Below are positions 9,462 through 19,964 of a stretch of 64,000 bases of DNA, one piece after another. A model generated the notes under the pieces. That model was not told the origin of the DNA and did no database searches. It saw nothing but the letters and a program-made list of their open reading frames with translations. This DNA is from Myxococcales bacterium (GTDB taxonomy: Bacteria > Myxococcota_A > Bradymonadia > UBA7976 > UBA1532). The DNA lies in assembly GCA_020633465.1 (NCBI GenBank), contig JACKDN010000025.1, positions 55,323-119,322 of the forward strand, given 5' to 3'. Numbering within the stretch: the stretch's first letter is position 1; each line of letters opens with the position of its first letter. The translations under genes were made by a program, and so were the position numbers.

Positions 9462-10006
9462 CGCGCGTACCCCCGAGCGACTGATCCGTCGAAGGCGTCG
9501 ACCTCGGCGGTCGCAACGCCGATCACCGCGCGGAGCGATGTCACCTGGAGCGTCAAGGCGTCCCCACGGACATCGAGCCGCGCCAGGGCACACCCGGCCA
9601 GCTCGGCGGATGCCACCGAGGCGTCCACGGTGGGCGGCATGAAGAACAGGGCGCGCTGCAGACCGATCAACCAGGCGAGACGGCCAACGCCAACCGCCTG
9701 CGCTGGGGGCCCGGCGACCGGCAGCCAACCGGTGGGTACGAAGACGCCGACGCGCGTGACGCAGGGCGTCGTTCGGGTCGGCGCCTCGGCGACCGCCACG
9801 GGGGCCTTCAGGGCCTCGCCCACGCGGCTCAGTAGCCGACGTGCCTCGAGTCCGAGGGGCACCGCATCGGCCGGCGCCGTGGCCCCGGGACAGACGCCCG
9901 CCCCGAGGGCCGGCGTCGCCACCAGCAGCCACAGTCCAGTCATCGCGGTGAGCCCGCGGCGTGCGGTCCACCGGCCCAACGCTGTCCGTTCGTGAGACGA
10001 CCTCAT
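9446..10006 (-). CDS. Small secreted protein of unknown function
   Basis: 186 residues from the ATG at 10006, chosen because it gives a clean signal peptide (twin-Arg-containing n-region, LTAMTGLWLLVATPALGA). An ATG at 10051 is also in frame. The mature part has two to four Cys (VCPGA, CVTRVG, GCALARL, YARCAGN) and no domain I recognise. Its stop codon overlaps the start of the MopE/RHS gene at 9461, so the two were co-transcribed; it may be an accessory, chaperone or immunity-type partner, but nothing in the sequence proves that. Confidence 0.65.
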   Translation of the reverse strand: MRSSHERTALGRWTARRGLTAMTGLWLLVATPALGAGVCPGATAPADAVPLGLEARRLLSRVGEALKAPVAVAEAPTRTTPCVTRVGVFVPTGWLPVAGPPAQAVGVGRLAWLIGLQRALFFMPPTVDASVASAELAGCALARLDVRGDALTLQVTSLRAVIGVATAEVDAFDGSVARGYARCAGN

Positions 10007-10050
10007 CGCGCCCTGCCCCTGCTGCCCGAGCGTTCGGCCACAGAGAGGCA

Positions 10051-10069
10051 TCGACTCCGAACGAGTCGA
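10051..10069. promoter_or_regulatory. Inverted repeat TCGACTC-N5-GAGTCGA
   Basis: Perfect 7-bp arms with a 5-nt spacer, 45 bp upstream of the secreted-protein start at 10006. A candidate operator; the regulator is unknown. Confidence 0.45.
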
Positions 10070-10106
10070 CCTCGGTGGCCCGAATCACGCAGCGTGCCCG
10101 TTTGCC

Positions 10107-10127
10107 GGTGCGGCGCAGCGCCGCACC
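10107..10127. promoter_or_regulatory. Perfect GC-rich inverted repeat in the divergent spacer
   Basis: GGTGCGGCGC, one base, GCGCCGCACC. It lies in the 340-bp divergent spacer between the secreted protein and lysR. It could be an operator or a terminator-like hairpin; there is no T run. The rest of the spacer holds the lysR promoter copy and no gene. Confidence 0.55.
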
Positions 10128-10345
10128 TTCAGCCTGCCTGGAAAGCTACGCCCCCCCTGGAACGGGTCAAGGGAGAAAGTGGGCGGCAGGATTCACGGCT
10201 CTGCCTTCCATCCAGGACAGGACGGCACCCGGGACGACAACGGACTCGGCCACCACCCAGGACGAAGGGACTCGGCCGCGCCGCCCGGATCAGGTCCTAC
10301 TGATTCATCCGCGCAGCCGTCTTCGCCGATATCGACGACCATGCT

Positions 10346-11245
10346 ATGCATCTGCGCATGGACTGGCGCACCGTCACCTTCGACTGGAACCGCGCGCGGG
10401 CCTTCCTGGTCACCGCCGAGGGAGGGTTCTTTCTCGGCCGCGGCGCGCGCGCTCGGCCTCAGCCAGCCCACCGTCGGGCGCCAGGTGACCGCGCTGGAGG
10501 AGGAGCTGGACGTCGCGCTCTTCGAGCGCGTGGGGCACGGCCTGGTGTTGACGCCCACCGGCCTCGAGCTGGTCGACCACGTCCGCGCGATGGGCGAGGC
10601 GGCGACGCGCGTGTCGCTGGCGGCCACGGGCAGTCGCAGTCGATCGACGGCAACGTCTGTGTCACGGCCAGCGAGGTCATCGCGACGCACCTGCTGCCGC
10701 CCATCGTGGCGCGCCTGCGTGCGGCCCACCCGGGCATCACGATCGACATCGTCGCGTCGAACGCCCAGGCGGATCTGCGCCGCCGCGAGGCGGACATCGC
10801 GCTGCGCAACGTGCGGCCGACGCAGCCCGATCTGGTGGCGCGCAAGCTGCCCGAGGGCGCCGCCCGCCTCTACGCCACGCCGGCCTACCTGGCGAGCCAG
10901 GGTGATCCGGCCACGCCCGAGGCGCTGGCCGCGTGCGACTTCGTCGGCTTCGACCGCAGCGAGACCTTCGCTCGCGCGCTGCAGGGCCTCGGCCTGCCCG
11001 TGCAGCACGACCGCTTCGTGGTGGTCAGCGAGAGCCAGCTCGCGCAGTGGGCGATGGTGAAGGCGGGGCTGGGCGTGGGCATGATGATGCAGGTGGTCGG
11101 CGACGCCGAGCCGGCCGTGCGCCTCGCCCTGCCCGACCTGCCGGCCTTCCCGGTGCCCATGTGGCTGACGGCCCACCGCGAGCTGCACACCAGCCGCCGC
11201 ATCCGCGTGGTGTTCGACCTGCTGGCCGAGGCGCTCGGTGGGTGA
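10346..11245 (+). pseudogene. LysR-family regulator with two compensating frameshifts
   Basis: The gene starts in one frame (MHLRMDWRTVTFDWNRARAFL). It continues in the +1 frame with the winged-helix motif (SFSAAARALGLSQPTVGRQ, ELDVALFERV) after an extra G near 10424-10430, and returns to the first frame near 10632 after a missing base (QSQSIDGNVCVTASEV onward). Repairing one base at each site gives a full-length ~300-residue LysR regulator with an intact effector-binding domain to 11245. ATGs at 10346 and 10358 are both possible. The promoter/start region is duplicated at 4763-4833 beside the MDR gene, its probable target. Both indels lie in G-rich runs, so assembly error is a serious alternative to pseudogenisation. 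Confidence 0.8.
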
Positions 11246-11248
11246 CCT

Positions 11249-12738
11249 TCAGGGGTCGGGGAAGCCCGCGGTGCAGTCGTCGAAGCTGGCCGGCGCGGTG
11301 GGCGCGAAGCGGACGTAGTCGATCACGGCCCGGGTGCGCGAGTCGTCGGCCGGGCCGGCGGTGGTCCACGCGCCGGCCATCACGCCCACCTGCACGGTGG
11401 CGGGCAGGGGCAGGTCGAAGCGCATCGGCTCGACGCCGGTGACGTCGATCTCGGGCCAGGCGTGCGCCTGGTTGGCGGTCACGCCGGGCAGATACGACTC
11501 GGGGCTCCAGGCGCCGTCGTCCCAGGTCCAGAAGCGGAAGGCGTCGCCCACGCGGCACACCAGCAGCACATCCTCGGCGAAGGGCTGCGGGTTCAGGTAC
11601 AGGCCCGACCGCGACGCCTGCGTCTTCTTGATCTCGCGCGAGTAGCCGCTGGGGCCCTGCGCCCCGAAGTTGTACATCACCCAGTGTTCGTCGCCGCCGT
11701 GGGTGCCGGCGGGATCGCGGATGACGAAGCCGCCCGCGCGTTGAAGTCGCCGGTGGGCGGCTGGTCGGGCCGGGCGTCGTCGACCACGCGCAGGCGCGCG
11801 GTGACCGCGAAGTTGCCGGTGGCCTCGCGGTAGACCAGCACGGCGTAGAAGTCCTGGAACCAGGCCCAGTTCTGCCCCGGCGGGGGGTTCTGGGCGACGA
11901 TCTCGAGCACGCCGTTGGCCTGCGTCACGCGCGCGGCGCGCTCGGGGTGCAGCACTTGCCAGCCGATGTCGGCGCCGGCCAGCAGGTCGGCCGGCGGGCC
12001 GTCGAACTCGTCGGACAGCGGGTGGGCCGCGAGGCCCATGTCCGGGGCGGCGTCGGGGTCGGGCGCGGCGTCCGGCGCGGCGTCGGGTTCGGGCGCCGCG
12101 TCGACGGCGGCGTCGGGCACGACGACGACGGCCGCGTCGGCCGGCGGCGCGGCGTCCAGCCGCGGCGCGGCGTCCGCGGGCGCGCCGAGGTCGATCGGGG
12201 CGCGGCGTCAGGGGCGCCCAGGTCGACCAGGGCCGCGGCGTCGGGTGCGCCCAGGTCGTCGACCGCTGCGCCGTCCGGCGCGCCGAGGTCGGCCGCCATC
12301 GCGCCGTCCGGTACGCCGAGATCCACCGGGGTCGCGACGTCCTCGGCGCCCTGGTCCACTGGCGCGCCGTCCGCCCTGCCGTCGGCCGCCCGCCGTCGGC
12401 CGCCCGCCGTCGGCAGGCGCCCCGCCGTCGGTCGCCGCGCCGCCGTCGGCGCCGGGCGCGGCGTCCACCGCCGCGTCGCGCCCCGCGTCTCCGTCGCCCC
12501 CGACGTCCACCCCCACCCGCGCGTCCGTCACGGCGTCGGCGACGTCCCCGCCGTCGCGGGCCGCCGCGTCGCTCACCGGTGCGCCGCCGTCGACCACCCC
12601 CCGATCACCCGCGGGGCCGCCGTCGCCCGCCGCGCCATCGGCCACCGCGCCGACGTCCTCGGGCGCTTCACCCCCGCCCGCGTCGTCGCAGGCCCACAGC
12701 CCGATCCCGAAGATCGCCCCGATCACGACGCGCCGCAT
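11249..12738 (-). pseudogene. Lipoprotein with Asp/Ala/Pro linker and LamG/DUF1349-like domain, three frame breaks
   Basis: The start at 12738 gives a lipoprotein signal (MRRVVIGAIFGIGLWAC) followed by a long Asp-Ala-Gly linker. The frame is lost near 12370-12420 inside a 14-bp tandem repeat, again near 12205 in a GGGG run, and again near 11735. Joining the pieces gives one protein: lipobox, ~200-residue DAAPDAAP-type linker, then a ~220-residue beta-sandwich (HPLSDEFDG, GWQVLHPERAA, FVIRDPAGTHGGDEHW, FRFWTWDDG) resembling concanavalin-like LamG/DUF1349 domains that bind sugars. The final stop is 4 bp from the convergent lysR stop. It was an outer-membrane or surface lipoprotein of unknown ligand; error versus decay is undecided. 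Confidence 0.72.
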
Positions 12739-12800
12739 GGCTCCCCCCGCTGCCTTCCCCGACTCACCTTGACCCACGCGGCCGGGCCGACGCCACGCGC

Positions 12801-14168
12801 TCAGTCGAACAGGCGGTCGAGCACCACCTGCTTCACCGCCTCGAGCGGCAGCGACGCCGCCTCGGGCCGCGCCCACGAGGTCAGCAGCACCGCCCCGTTC
12901 TGCACGTCGCCGCGGTCGGCGTTGCGCGCCCCGCCCACCCGCGTCGCGTCCGGGTCGACCACGTCGAAGGGCACCGCCAGCCCCATCTTCTTCTGCAGCA
13001 CCCGGCGCCCAAGGTGCAGCTTGCCCCCGAAGCCGGGCGGCGCGAACAGCTCGCACGGATCGAAGCCCGGCTTGTCGAAGATGGCGATGCAGCGCGCGAA
13101 ATCGGGCGCCTTGGCCTCGTCCAGCCAGTACGGGTACGCGAACCAGGCGTCGCGCTCGGCCACGCACACCAGATCGCCGCAGCGCGGGTGGCTCAGCCCC
13201 TCGACGCGCTGATCCGCGGCGTCCAGCACGCGCGCCACGCCGGGCGTCTCGGCCAGCAGGCGCGCCACCGCCTGCAGGTCGCAGGGGTCGTCGACGTACA
13301 CGTGCGCGAGCTGGTTGTCGCAGTGCGCGAAGGCCCGGCTGAGGCCCGGCTCGAGCATCTCGCCGTTGTCGGCGGCGTGCACCGCCACGTAGCCCGCCTC
13401 GCGCAGCACGCGGTTGAGGAACACCGGGCGCTCGACCGCCACGAAGCCGTAGTCCGACACGATGGCGACGTCCACGCCCGACGCCTCGGCCAGCTCGAGC
13501 ACCGCCGCCAGCCCCGCGTCGAGCGTCGTCAGCGCCTCGAGCGCCCGCGGATCGTCCGGCCCGAAGCGCTGCGCGTCGTAGTCGAGGAAGGGCGCGTAGG
13601 CCATCGTCAGCGTCGGCTGATCCTCGCGCAGCACCAGCTTCACCAGGTCGAGAATCCACCCGGTCGACTTCCAGCCCGCCAGCGGCCCCCAGAAGAACGG
13701 GAAGGGGAACGGCCCCAGCGCCTTCAGCGCCCTCCCGTGCAGGTCGCCGGGCTCGGTGTAGAAGTCGAAGGTCTTCTGGCCGCTGGCCCAGTAGGTGGGC
13801 CGCTCGATCACCTTCAGATCGGCCGCCGAGTGCGCGCTGTACCGCCACAGCAGGCTGGCCGTCTTCGCGTCCGGCGCGCGCCGCTTCACCGCCTCGAACA
13901 TCTGCTCGCCGCTGATCAGGTGGTTCGACCGCCCCCAGTTGAACACCTTGGCGTGGGCCCGCTCGTACCACCCGTTGCCGACGATGCCGTGGCCCGACGG
14001 CGGCAGCCCCGTGCTCATCGACGCGTGCGCCGGGCAGGTCAGCGCGCCGAAGGGCGGCACCATCGGCGTCAACGTCCCCCGCTCGGCCAGCGCCTTCAGG
14101 GTCGGCGTGCGCTCGCCGATCTGGCTGCCCGACAGGGCGGCGACGTTCAGCAACAGCACGCGGCGCAT
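12801..14168 (-). CDS. Alkaline-phosphatase-superfamily phosphodiesterase / nucleotide pyrophosphatase
   Basis: 455 residues, type I phosphodiesterase (NPP-like) fold. The candidate nucleophile is Thr44 in GALTCPAHASMSTG. Metal-site segments are LLNVAAL (Asn8 where many relatives have Asp), LDYDAQRFGP and VSDYGF, the last replacing the classical SDHG. These variants are those of the bacterial AlkP-like branch with a soluble, unsecreted enzyme; no signal peptide is seen. It hydrolyses phosphodiester or pyrophosphate bonds of an unknown substrate. GAGGAGCTC lies just upstream. It is followed by the frameshifted lipoprotein on the same strand. Confidence 0.83.
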   Translation of the reverse strand: MRRVLLLNVAALSGSQIGERTPTLKALAERGTLTPMVPPFGALTCPAHASMSTGLPPSGHGIVGNGWYERAHAKVFNWGRSNHLISGEQMFEAVKRRAPDAKTASLLWRYSAHSAADLKVIERPTYWASGQKTFDFYTEPGDLHGRALKALGPFPFPFFWGPLAGWKSTGWILDLVKLVLREDQPTLTMAYAPFLDYDAQRFGPDDPRALEALTTLDAGLAAVLELAEASGVDVAIVSDYGFVAVERPVFLNRVLREAGYVAVHAADNGEMLEPGLSRAFAHCDNQLAHVYVDDPCDLQAVARLLAETPGVARVLDAADQRVEGLSHPRCGDLVCVAERDAWFAYPYWLDEAKAPDFARCIAIFDKPGFDPCELFAPPGFGGKLHLGRRVLQKKMGLAVPFDVVDPDATRVGGARNADRGDVQNGAVLLTSWARPEAASLPLEAVKQVVLDRLFD

Positions 14169-14217
14169 GAGCTCCTCCTCGCGGGACGCCGCATCCTGCC
14201 CCGCGCCGCCCCAACCC

Positions 14218-15603
<1,386 letters not shown>

Positions 15604-15681
15604 GGCGCCACGGTAGCACGCCGCCGCCGCTCGAAACCCCGACCGTTGCTCCCGACCGGAGCCCGAACGTACCGTCAGCCC

Positions 15682-18426
15682 ATGCGCACCGCGATCCTCG
15701 TCACCGCCCTCCTCGCCCTCCCCGCCCTGGCCGGCGCCGCGCCCTCGGTCTGGCTGATCGACGACGGCCAGAAGGTGCGCCGCGACGCCGTCGACACCCC
15801 GTGGGAGCAGGGCGCCGACAACCCGGTCTGGTCGCCGGGCGAGCCCCTGCGTCTGATCGCGCTGCGCGACGAGGTGGTCGCCTTCCAGGTGGTGGTCGAG
15901 GCCGATGGCTCACCCCTCGACAACGTCACCGTCGACTTCGCCGGGCTCACCGGCCCCGACGGCGCGCGCATCGAGAACGCCCCCGGCGCCGACGATCCCA
16001 CGCGCTCGCTCGGGCGGCGCATCGAGCGCTTCGTCGCCCACTTCGTCGACATCCGCCGCCCCTCGGCCAGCCCCTGGGGCGGCTCGCTGGGCTGGTGGCC
16101 CGGCTCGGGTCCGGACGAGGACGCCTTCGTCGGCCCGGTGCCGGACGCGCTGATCCCGATCGAGGTCGCCCCGAGCTGGGCCCCTTATCCCCTGTCGATC
16201 GCCGCCCGCCAGAACGGCGTCGTGTGGGTCGACGTGTACGTGCCGCGCGGCCAGGCGCCGGGCACCTACACCGGTGAGATCGTCGTCCACGCGGGCGCGC
16301 GCGAGCTGGCCACCGTGCCCGTGCGCCTCGACGTGGGCGCCGCGACGCTGCCCGCGCGCCCGGTCGAGACGGCGCTGTTCTTCGCGCCCTGGTACCTCGG
16401 CCAGCGCATGGGCAACGCCGCGCAGGCCGCCGCCCAGCAGCACCTTTGGCGCCTGTATCACCGCCACCGCCTGGTGCCCATGCACCACGCGCTGAACGTC
16501 GGCGACGCGCGCGCCGCGCTGCCCGCGCTCACCGGGGCGGCCTACACCGCCCAGGCCGGCTACGAGGGGCCCGGCGAGGGCCAGGGCGATGGCCTGCTGA
16601 GCCTGGGCACCTACGGCGGGTTCGGCTCGCCCGACGCGAACGACCGGCGGGTGGTCGAGCAGATCGCCGACCTCTTGGCGCAGAACGACGTGCTCGACGA
16701 CACGGACGTCTTCGTCTACGCCATCGACGAGGCCTGCGGCCACGCCTGGGGTGGTCAGTGGCGCGCGCTGCTGAACGGCTCGGACAACCCCAACGCGCGC
16801 CGGGTGAAGGTGGGCTGGACCTGCAGCGAGAACGTCGCCGCGCAGCCGGTCGACCTCGTGATGGTGCTGGCCAGCCACTACAGCCCCGCCGAGGTGCAGG
16901 CCGCCGAGGCGGCCGGCAAGCAGGTGTGGATCTACAACGGCGTGCAGCCGTGGACGGGCAGCCTGTTCACCGACGTCGAGGCCATCGGGCCACGGGTCAA
17001 CGGGTGGATTCAGGCGCGGCGCGGCATCGACCGCTGGTTCTTCTGGCACACGAACTTCTGGTACGACGAGAACAACGGCGGCCAGGGCCCCTTCGATCCC
17101 TTCGTTCAGCCCGAGTCGTTTCACAACCACCTCAACGAATACGCCCAGGGCGACGGCCTGCTGGTGTACCCCGGCCGGCAGACCAGCGCCTTCGTGACGC
17201 GCGACCTGGGCTTCGACGGGGTGGTGGCGTCGGTGCGGCTGAAGAACTGGCGGCGCGGCGTGCAGGACGCCGGTTATCTGCAGTTGGCGCGCGCGCAGGA
17301 CGCCGCGGCGGCCGACGCCATCGCCGACGCGCTGCTGGGGCGCACGCTGGACAGCGCGCGCGGCGGCCAGCCCCCCGACTGGGGCACCGGCGGGCAGCGC
17401 TTCTTCGCGGCGCGCGCCGATCTGTTCGCGCTGCTGGGCGGTGAGGCGCCGCCCCCGCCGCCGCCCCCGCCGCCGCCCGTGCGACCGCGCCTCGAGGTGC
17501 CGCGACCGGACGGCGCGGTCAGCGTCGACGGCGATCTGCGGGAGTTCGAGGGCGCGCCCGCGGTCGAGGCCGTCGCCGGCGGGGCCCGCGCGCTGTTCCG
17601 GCTGATGTGGGACGCCGACAACCTGTACGTCGGCGCGCTCGTGCTCGACCCCGATCTCGTGGTGCGCGGCCGCGGGCGCGACGGCGAGCTGTGGGACGCC
17701 GACGGCGTGGAGCTGCTGCTGGATCCGAACGCGGACCGCACCCCGTCGCCCACCGCCGCCGACCGCCACGTGGTGGTGACCGCGGCGGGCGACCTGCTCG
17801 ACGCGCACGGCGCGGGCGGCGACGAGGATCGCAGCGCCGACCTGCAGGTGCGCCACGCGGTGGTTCGGAACGGCAGCCTCGACGACGGTCCCGGCGACAT
17901 GGGCTACGCGGTCGAGCTGGCCATCCCGTGGGCGAGCATCGGCGGCGGCGCGCCCGCGGCCGGTCGGGTGCTGGGCGGCGATCTGGCCCTCAACGACGCC
18001 GTCGACGACGACCTGAAGGTGGGCGATTGGGTGGGCCTGTCGCGGTTCGCCCAGCCCTCGGAGTGGGGCGACCTGGCGCTGGTCGGGTGGTCGGTGGACG
18101 CCCCGCCGCCGCCGCCCGACGCCGGCCTCGAGCCGCTGCCCGCCGACGCGGGCGTCCTGGCCGGCGACGCGGGCGTGGTGCCGGCGCGCGACGGCGGCGC
18201 GCCGCCCGCCGACGGGGGCGACCTGGACGCCGACGCTGGGCGCGCCACCTCGGACGGCGGTGCCGAGGACGACGCCGCTCTCGATCCGCTGGGCGCCGAG
18301 GGCGCCAAGACCGTCGGCGCCGCCCGCAACGACGGCGGCTGCTCGGCTGTGCCCGGGACGCGCGCGCCCTTCGCGCCGGGCCTGCTGCTGCTGGTGCTTC
18401 TGGGACTGAAGCGCCGGCGCCGCTGA
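15682..18426 (+). CDS. DUF4091 glycoside-hydrolase-like protein with CBM9-like domain and MYXO-CTERM tail
   Basis: 914 residues. Signal peptide MRTAILVTALLALPALAGA. Residues ~20-590 form a DUF4091 (GH123-related) unit, including the acidic pair in FVYAIDEACGH. A poly-Pro hinge follows (about 594-604), then a CBM9-like carbohydrate-binding domain (~610-810: ALFRLMWDADNLYVGALV, DADGVELLLDPN, YAVELAIPWASI). After an Asp/Ala/Gly linker the protein ends in a single Cys, a Leu-rich helix and KRRRR, the MYXO-CTERM signature. It is probably a surface-anchored glycosidase; the substrate is unknown (GH123 members act on N-acetylgalactosaminides). Confidence 0.87.
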   Translation: MRTAILVTALLALPALAGAAPSVWLIDDGQKVRRDAVDTPWEQGADNPVWSPGEPLRLIALRDEVVAFQVVVEADGSPLDNVTVDFAGLTGPDGARIENAPGADDPTRSLGRRIERFVAHFVDIRRPSASPWGGSLGWWPGSGPDEDAFVGPVPDALIPIEVAPSWAPYPLSIAARQNGVVWVDVYVPRGQAPGTYTGEIVVHAGARELATVPVRLDVGAATLPARPVETALFFAPWYLGQRMGNAAQAAAQQHLWRLYHRHRLVPMHHALNVGDARAALPALTGAAYTAQAGYEGPGEGQGDGLLSLGTYGGFGSPDANDRRVVEQIADLLAQNDVLDDTDVFVYAIDEACGHAWGGQWRALLNGSDNPNARRVKVGWTCSENVAAQPVDLVMVLASHYSPAEVQAAEAAGKQVWIYNGVQPWTGSLFTDVEAIGPRVNGWIQARRGIDRWFFWHTNFWYDENNGGQGPFDPFVQPESFHNHLNEYAQGDGLLVYPGRQTSAFVTRDLGFDGVVASVRLKNWRRGVQDAGYLQLARAQDAAAADAIADALLGRTLDSARGGQPPDWGTGGQRFFAARADLFALLGGEAPPPPPPPPPPVRPRLEVPRPDGAVSVDGDLREFEGAPAVEAVAGGARALFRLMWDADNLYVGALVLDPDLVVRGRGRDGELWDADGVELLLDPNADRTPSPTAADRHVVVTAAGDLLDAHGAGGDEDRSADLQVRHAVVRNGSLDDGPGDMGYAVELAIPWASIGGGAPAAGRVLGGDLALNDAVDDDLKVGDWVGLSRFAQPSEWGDLALVGWSVDAPPPPPDAGLEPLPADAGVLAGDAGVVPARDGGAPPADGGDLDADAGRATSDGGAEDDAALDPLGAEGAKTVGAARNDGGCSAVPGTRAPFAPGLLLLVLLGLKRRRR

Positions 18427-18498
18427 GCCCTCTCCGGGGCAAAATCCTGCACCCGGGAACGCACCCCGACCCCCGCTGTCCCTTCTGCCGAGGGTGAC

Positions 18499-18535
18499 CT
18501 CTCGCCGCCGCGCCGTCCCCGAGCGGCGGTGAGAG
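18499..18535. terminator. Hairpin after the DUF4091 gene
   Basis: 12-bp arms (CTCTCGCCGCCG / CGGCGGTGAGAG, one G-T wobble) with a 13-nt loop, 73 bp past the stop. There is no T tract, so termination is inferred from position only. Confidence 0.5.
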
Positions 18536-18599
18536 ACCCGGGGACGCGCGCGGCGACCGACCTCACCGGCGCCGGGCACGAAGACCGAAGAGACGAGCC

Positions 18600-19928
18600 A
18601 TGAGCCCGACGCTGGACGCCGCGGGGACGCACCAGGTGCGCGCCGCCGTGCTGTGGCACGACACCGTGCTGACCGATCTCACCGCGCCCGCCGACCGCCC
18701 GCTGCGGGTGGGCGAGGCGCCCGACAATCACCTGATGGTGCCCGACGTGGGCGGGCTGGGGGCGCACCACGTGCTGCTCGAGCCCGCGCCCGGCGGGGCC
18801 GTGCTGCACCTCACCGCGGGCATGCAGAAGGGGCAGCTTCGGCTGAACGGCGTCGCGCGCCCGCTCGCCGACGTGCGGGCCGAGCGCGGCGCCGAGGTGC
18901 TGCTGTGCTTCGGCGACGAGGCGCTGATCGACCTCGGGCCCTTCGCGCTGCTGCTGCGCTTCGACCAGACCACGACCGCGCCGCCCCGGCGGACGCTGGC
19001 CAGCGCGCTCGAGGCGTCGATGCTGGGCTCGCTGCTCGCGGCGCTGACCGTGCACGTGGGCGCGCTGCTGGCCGCGTTCCTGTTCTGGGCGCCCGAGCCG
19101 GCCTTCGCGACGCTCGACCTGCAGAGCCGCCCCGCCATCGTGCGGGTGCAGCCGCCCGAGCCGGAGCCCGAGGAGGAGCCGGTGGCCGACGCGCCCGACG
19201 CCGACCGGGTGGCCAAGGCGGCCGAGGGCCTCGAGGGCGCCTTCGGCGAGCCGGACAAGAAAGATCGCTCTCGGGTGCCGACGCGCGACGCCGAGCCCGT
19301 GAAGAAGGCCACGACGGTCGGTGTGCACCGCGCGCTGGGCAGCGACCTGCTGGGGCGCGGCCCGCTGAAGTCGGTGATGGGCCGGGACGACGGCTTCGGC
19401 GCCGCGCTCGACGCCGCGGCCGCGGGCGCCGACGGCGACCTGCACGTCGGCCGCGGCGCCGGCGCGATGGGCCTGCGCGGCACCGGCAACGGCGGCGGCG
19501 GCACGGGTTTCGGCAGCATCCACGGCATGGGCACGCTGGACGCCGGCCAGGGCAAGCGCGCCGGCGCGAAGCTGGGCCGGCGCACCAAGACCGCGCGCAA
19601 GCCGCCCGTGCGCCGCGGCCCGCCCGCGCTGACCGGGTACTGCAAAGAGGCCGACCTGTTGAAGGTGGTGCAGGCGCGCCAGAAGGGCATCGCCTACTGC
19701 TACGAGAAGGCGCTGCGCGGCAACCCGGAGCTGGCGGGCAAGCTGACCCTGAGCTGGCGCATCGGGCTGGATGGCCGCGTGGCGGCGGCCTTCGTCGAGG
19801 GCGACACCGTCGGCGACGCCGAGGTCGCCCGCTGCGCCGTGCGCGCGGTGAAGACGTGGCGGTTCCCCGCCCCCGAGGGCGGGCTGTGCCAGGTGCGGTT
19901 CCCGTTCGTCTTTGATCCGGGGCTGTGA
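18600..19928 (+). CDS. AgmX/PglI-type TonB-like protein with N-terminal FHA-like region
   Basis: 442 residues. Residues ~10-125 look FHA-like (PLRVGEAPDNHLMVPDVGGLGAHHVLLEPA). One membrane helix follows at ~143-162 (LLAALTVHVGALLAAFLFW), then a Pro/Glu-rich TonB-like stretch (PPEPEPEEEP), a Gly-rich linker and a ~90-residue C-terminal domain (VVQARQKGIAYCYEKAL, ELAGKLTLSWRIGLDGRV), the tail shared by AgmX/PglI proteins of myxobacteria. Those proteins take part in adventurous gliding and envelope-spanning energy transfer. Here a cytoplasmic phospho-Thr-reading module would be coupled to a periplasmic TonB-like arm. It is convergent with the M20 peptidase. Confidence 0.85.
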   Translation: MSPTLDAAGTHQVRAAVLWHDTVLTDLTAPADRPLRVGEAPDNHLMVPDVGGLGAHHVLLEPAPGGAVLHLTAGMQKGQLRLNGVARPLADVRAERGAEVLLCFGDEALIDLGPFALLLRFDQTTTAPPRRTLASALEASMLGSLLAALTVHVGALLAAFLFWAPEPAFATLDLQSRPAIVRVQPPEPEPEEEPVADAPDADRVAKAAEGLEGAFGEPDKKDRSRVPTRDAEPVKKATTVGVHRALGSDLLGRGPLKSVMGRDDGFGAALDAAAAGADGDLHVGRGAGAMGLRGTGNGGGGTGFGSIHGMGTLDAGQGKRAGAKLGRRTKTARKPPVRRGPPALTGYCKEADLLKVVQARQKGIAYCYEKALRGNPELAGKLTLSWRIGLDGRVAAAFVEGDTVGDAEVARCAVRAVKTWRFPAPEGGLCQVRFPFVFDPGL

Positions 19929-19964
19929 GTCGGCCGTCGAGAGGCCGCCGGACGCGACCGCGCC

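Noticed and set aside
6347..9484. A 1045-residue plus-strand frame opposite the RHS gene
   Set aside because: Val/Ala/Arg-rich complement of the TSP3/MopE repeats; no start signal and no domain, whereas the minus strand has clear repeat families.
15910..18579. 889-residue minus-strand frame opposite the DUF4091 gene
   Set aside because: Shadow frame typical of high-GC DNA; the plus strand has signal peptide, domains and MYXO-CTERM.
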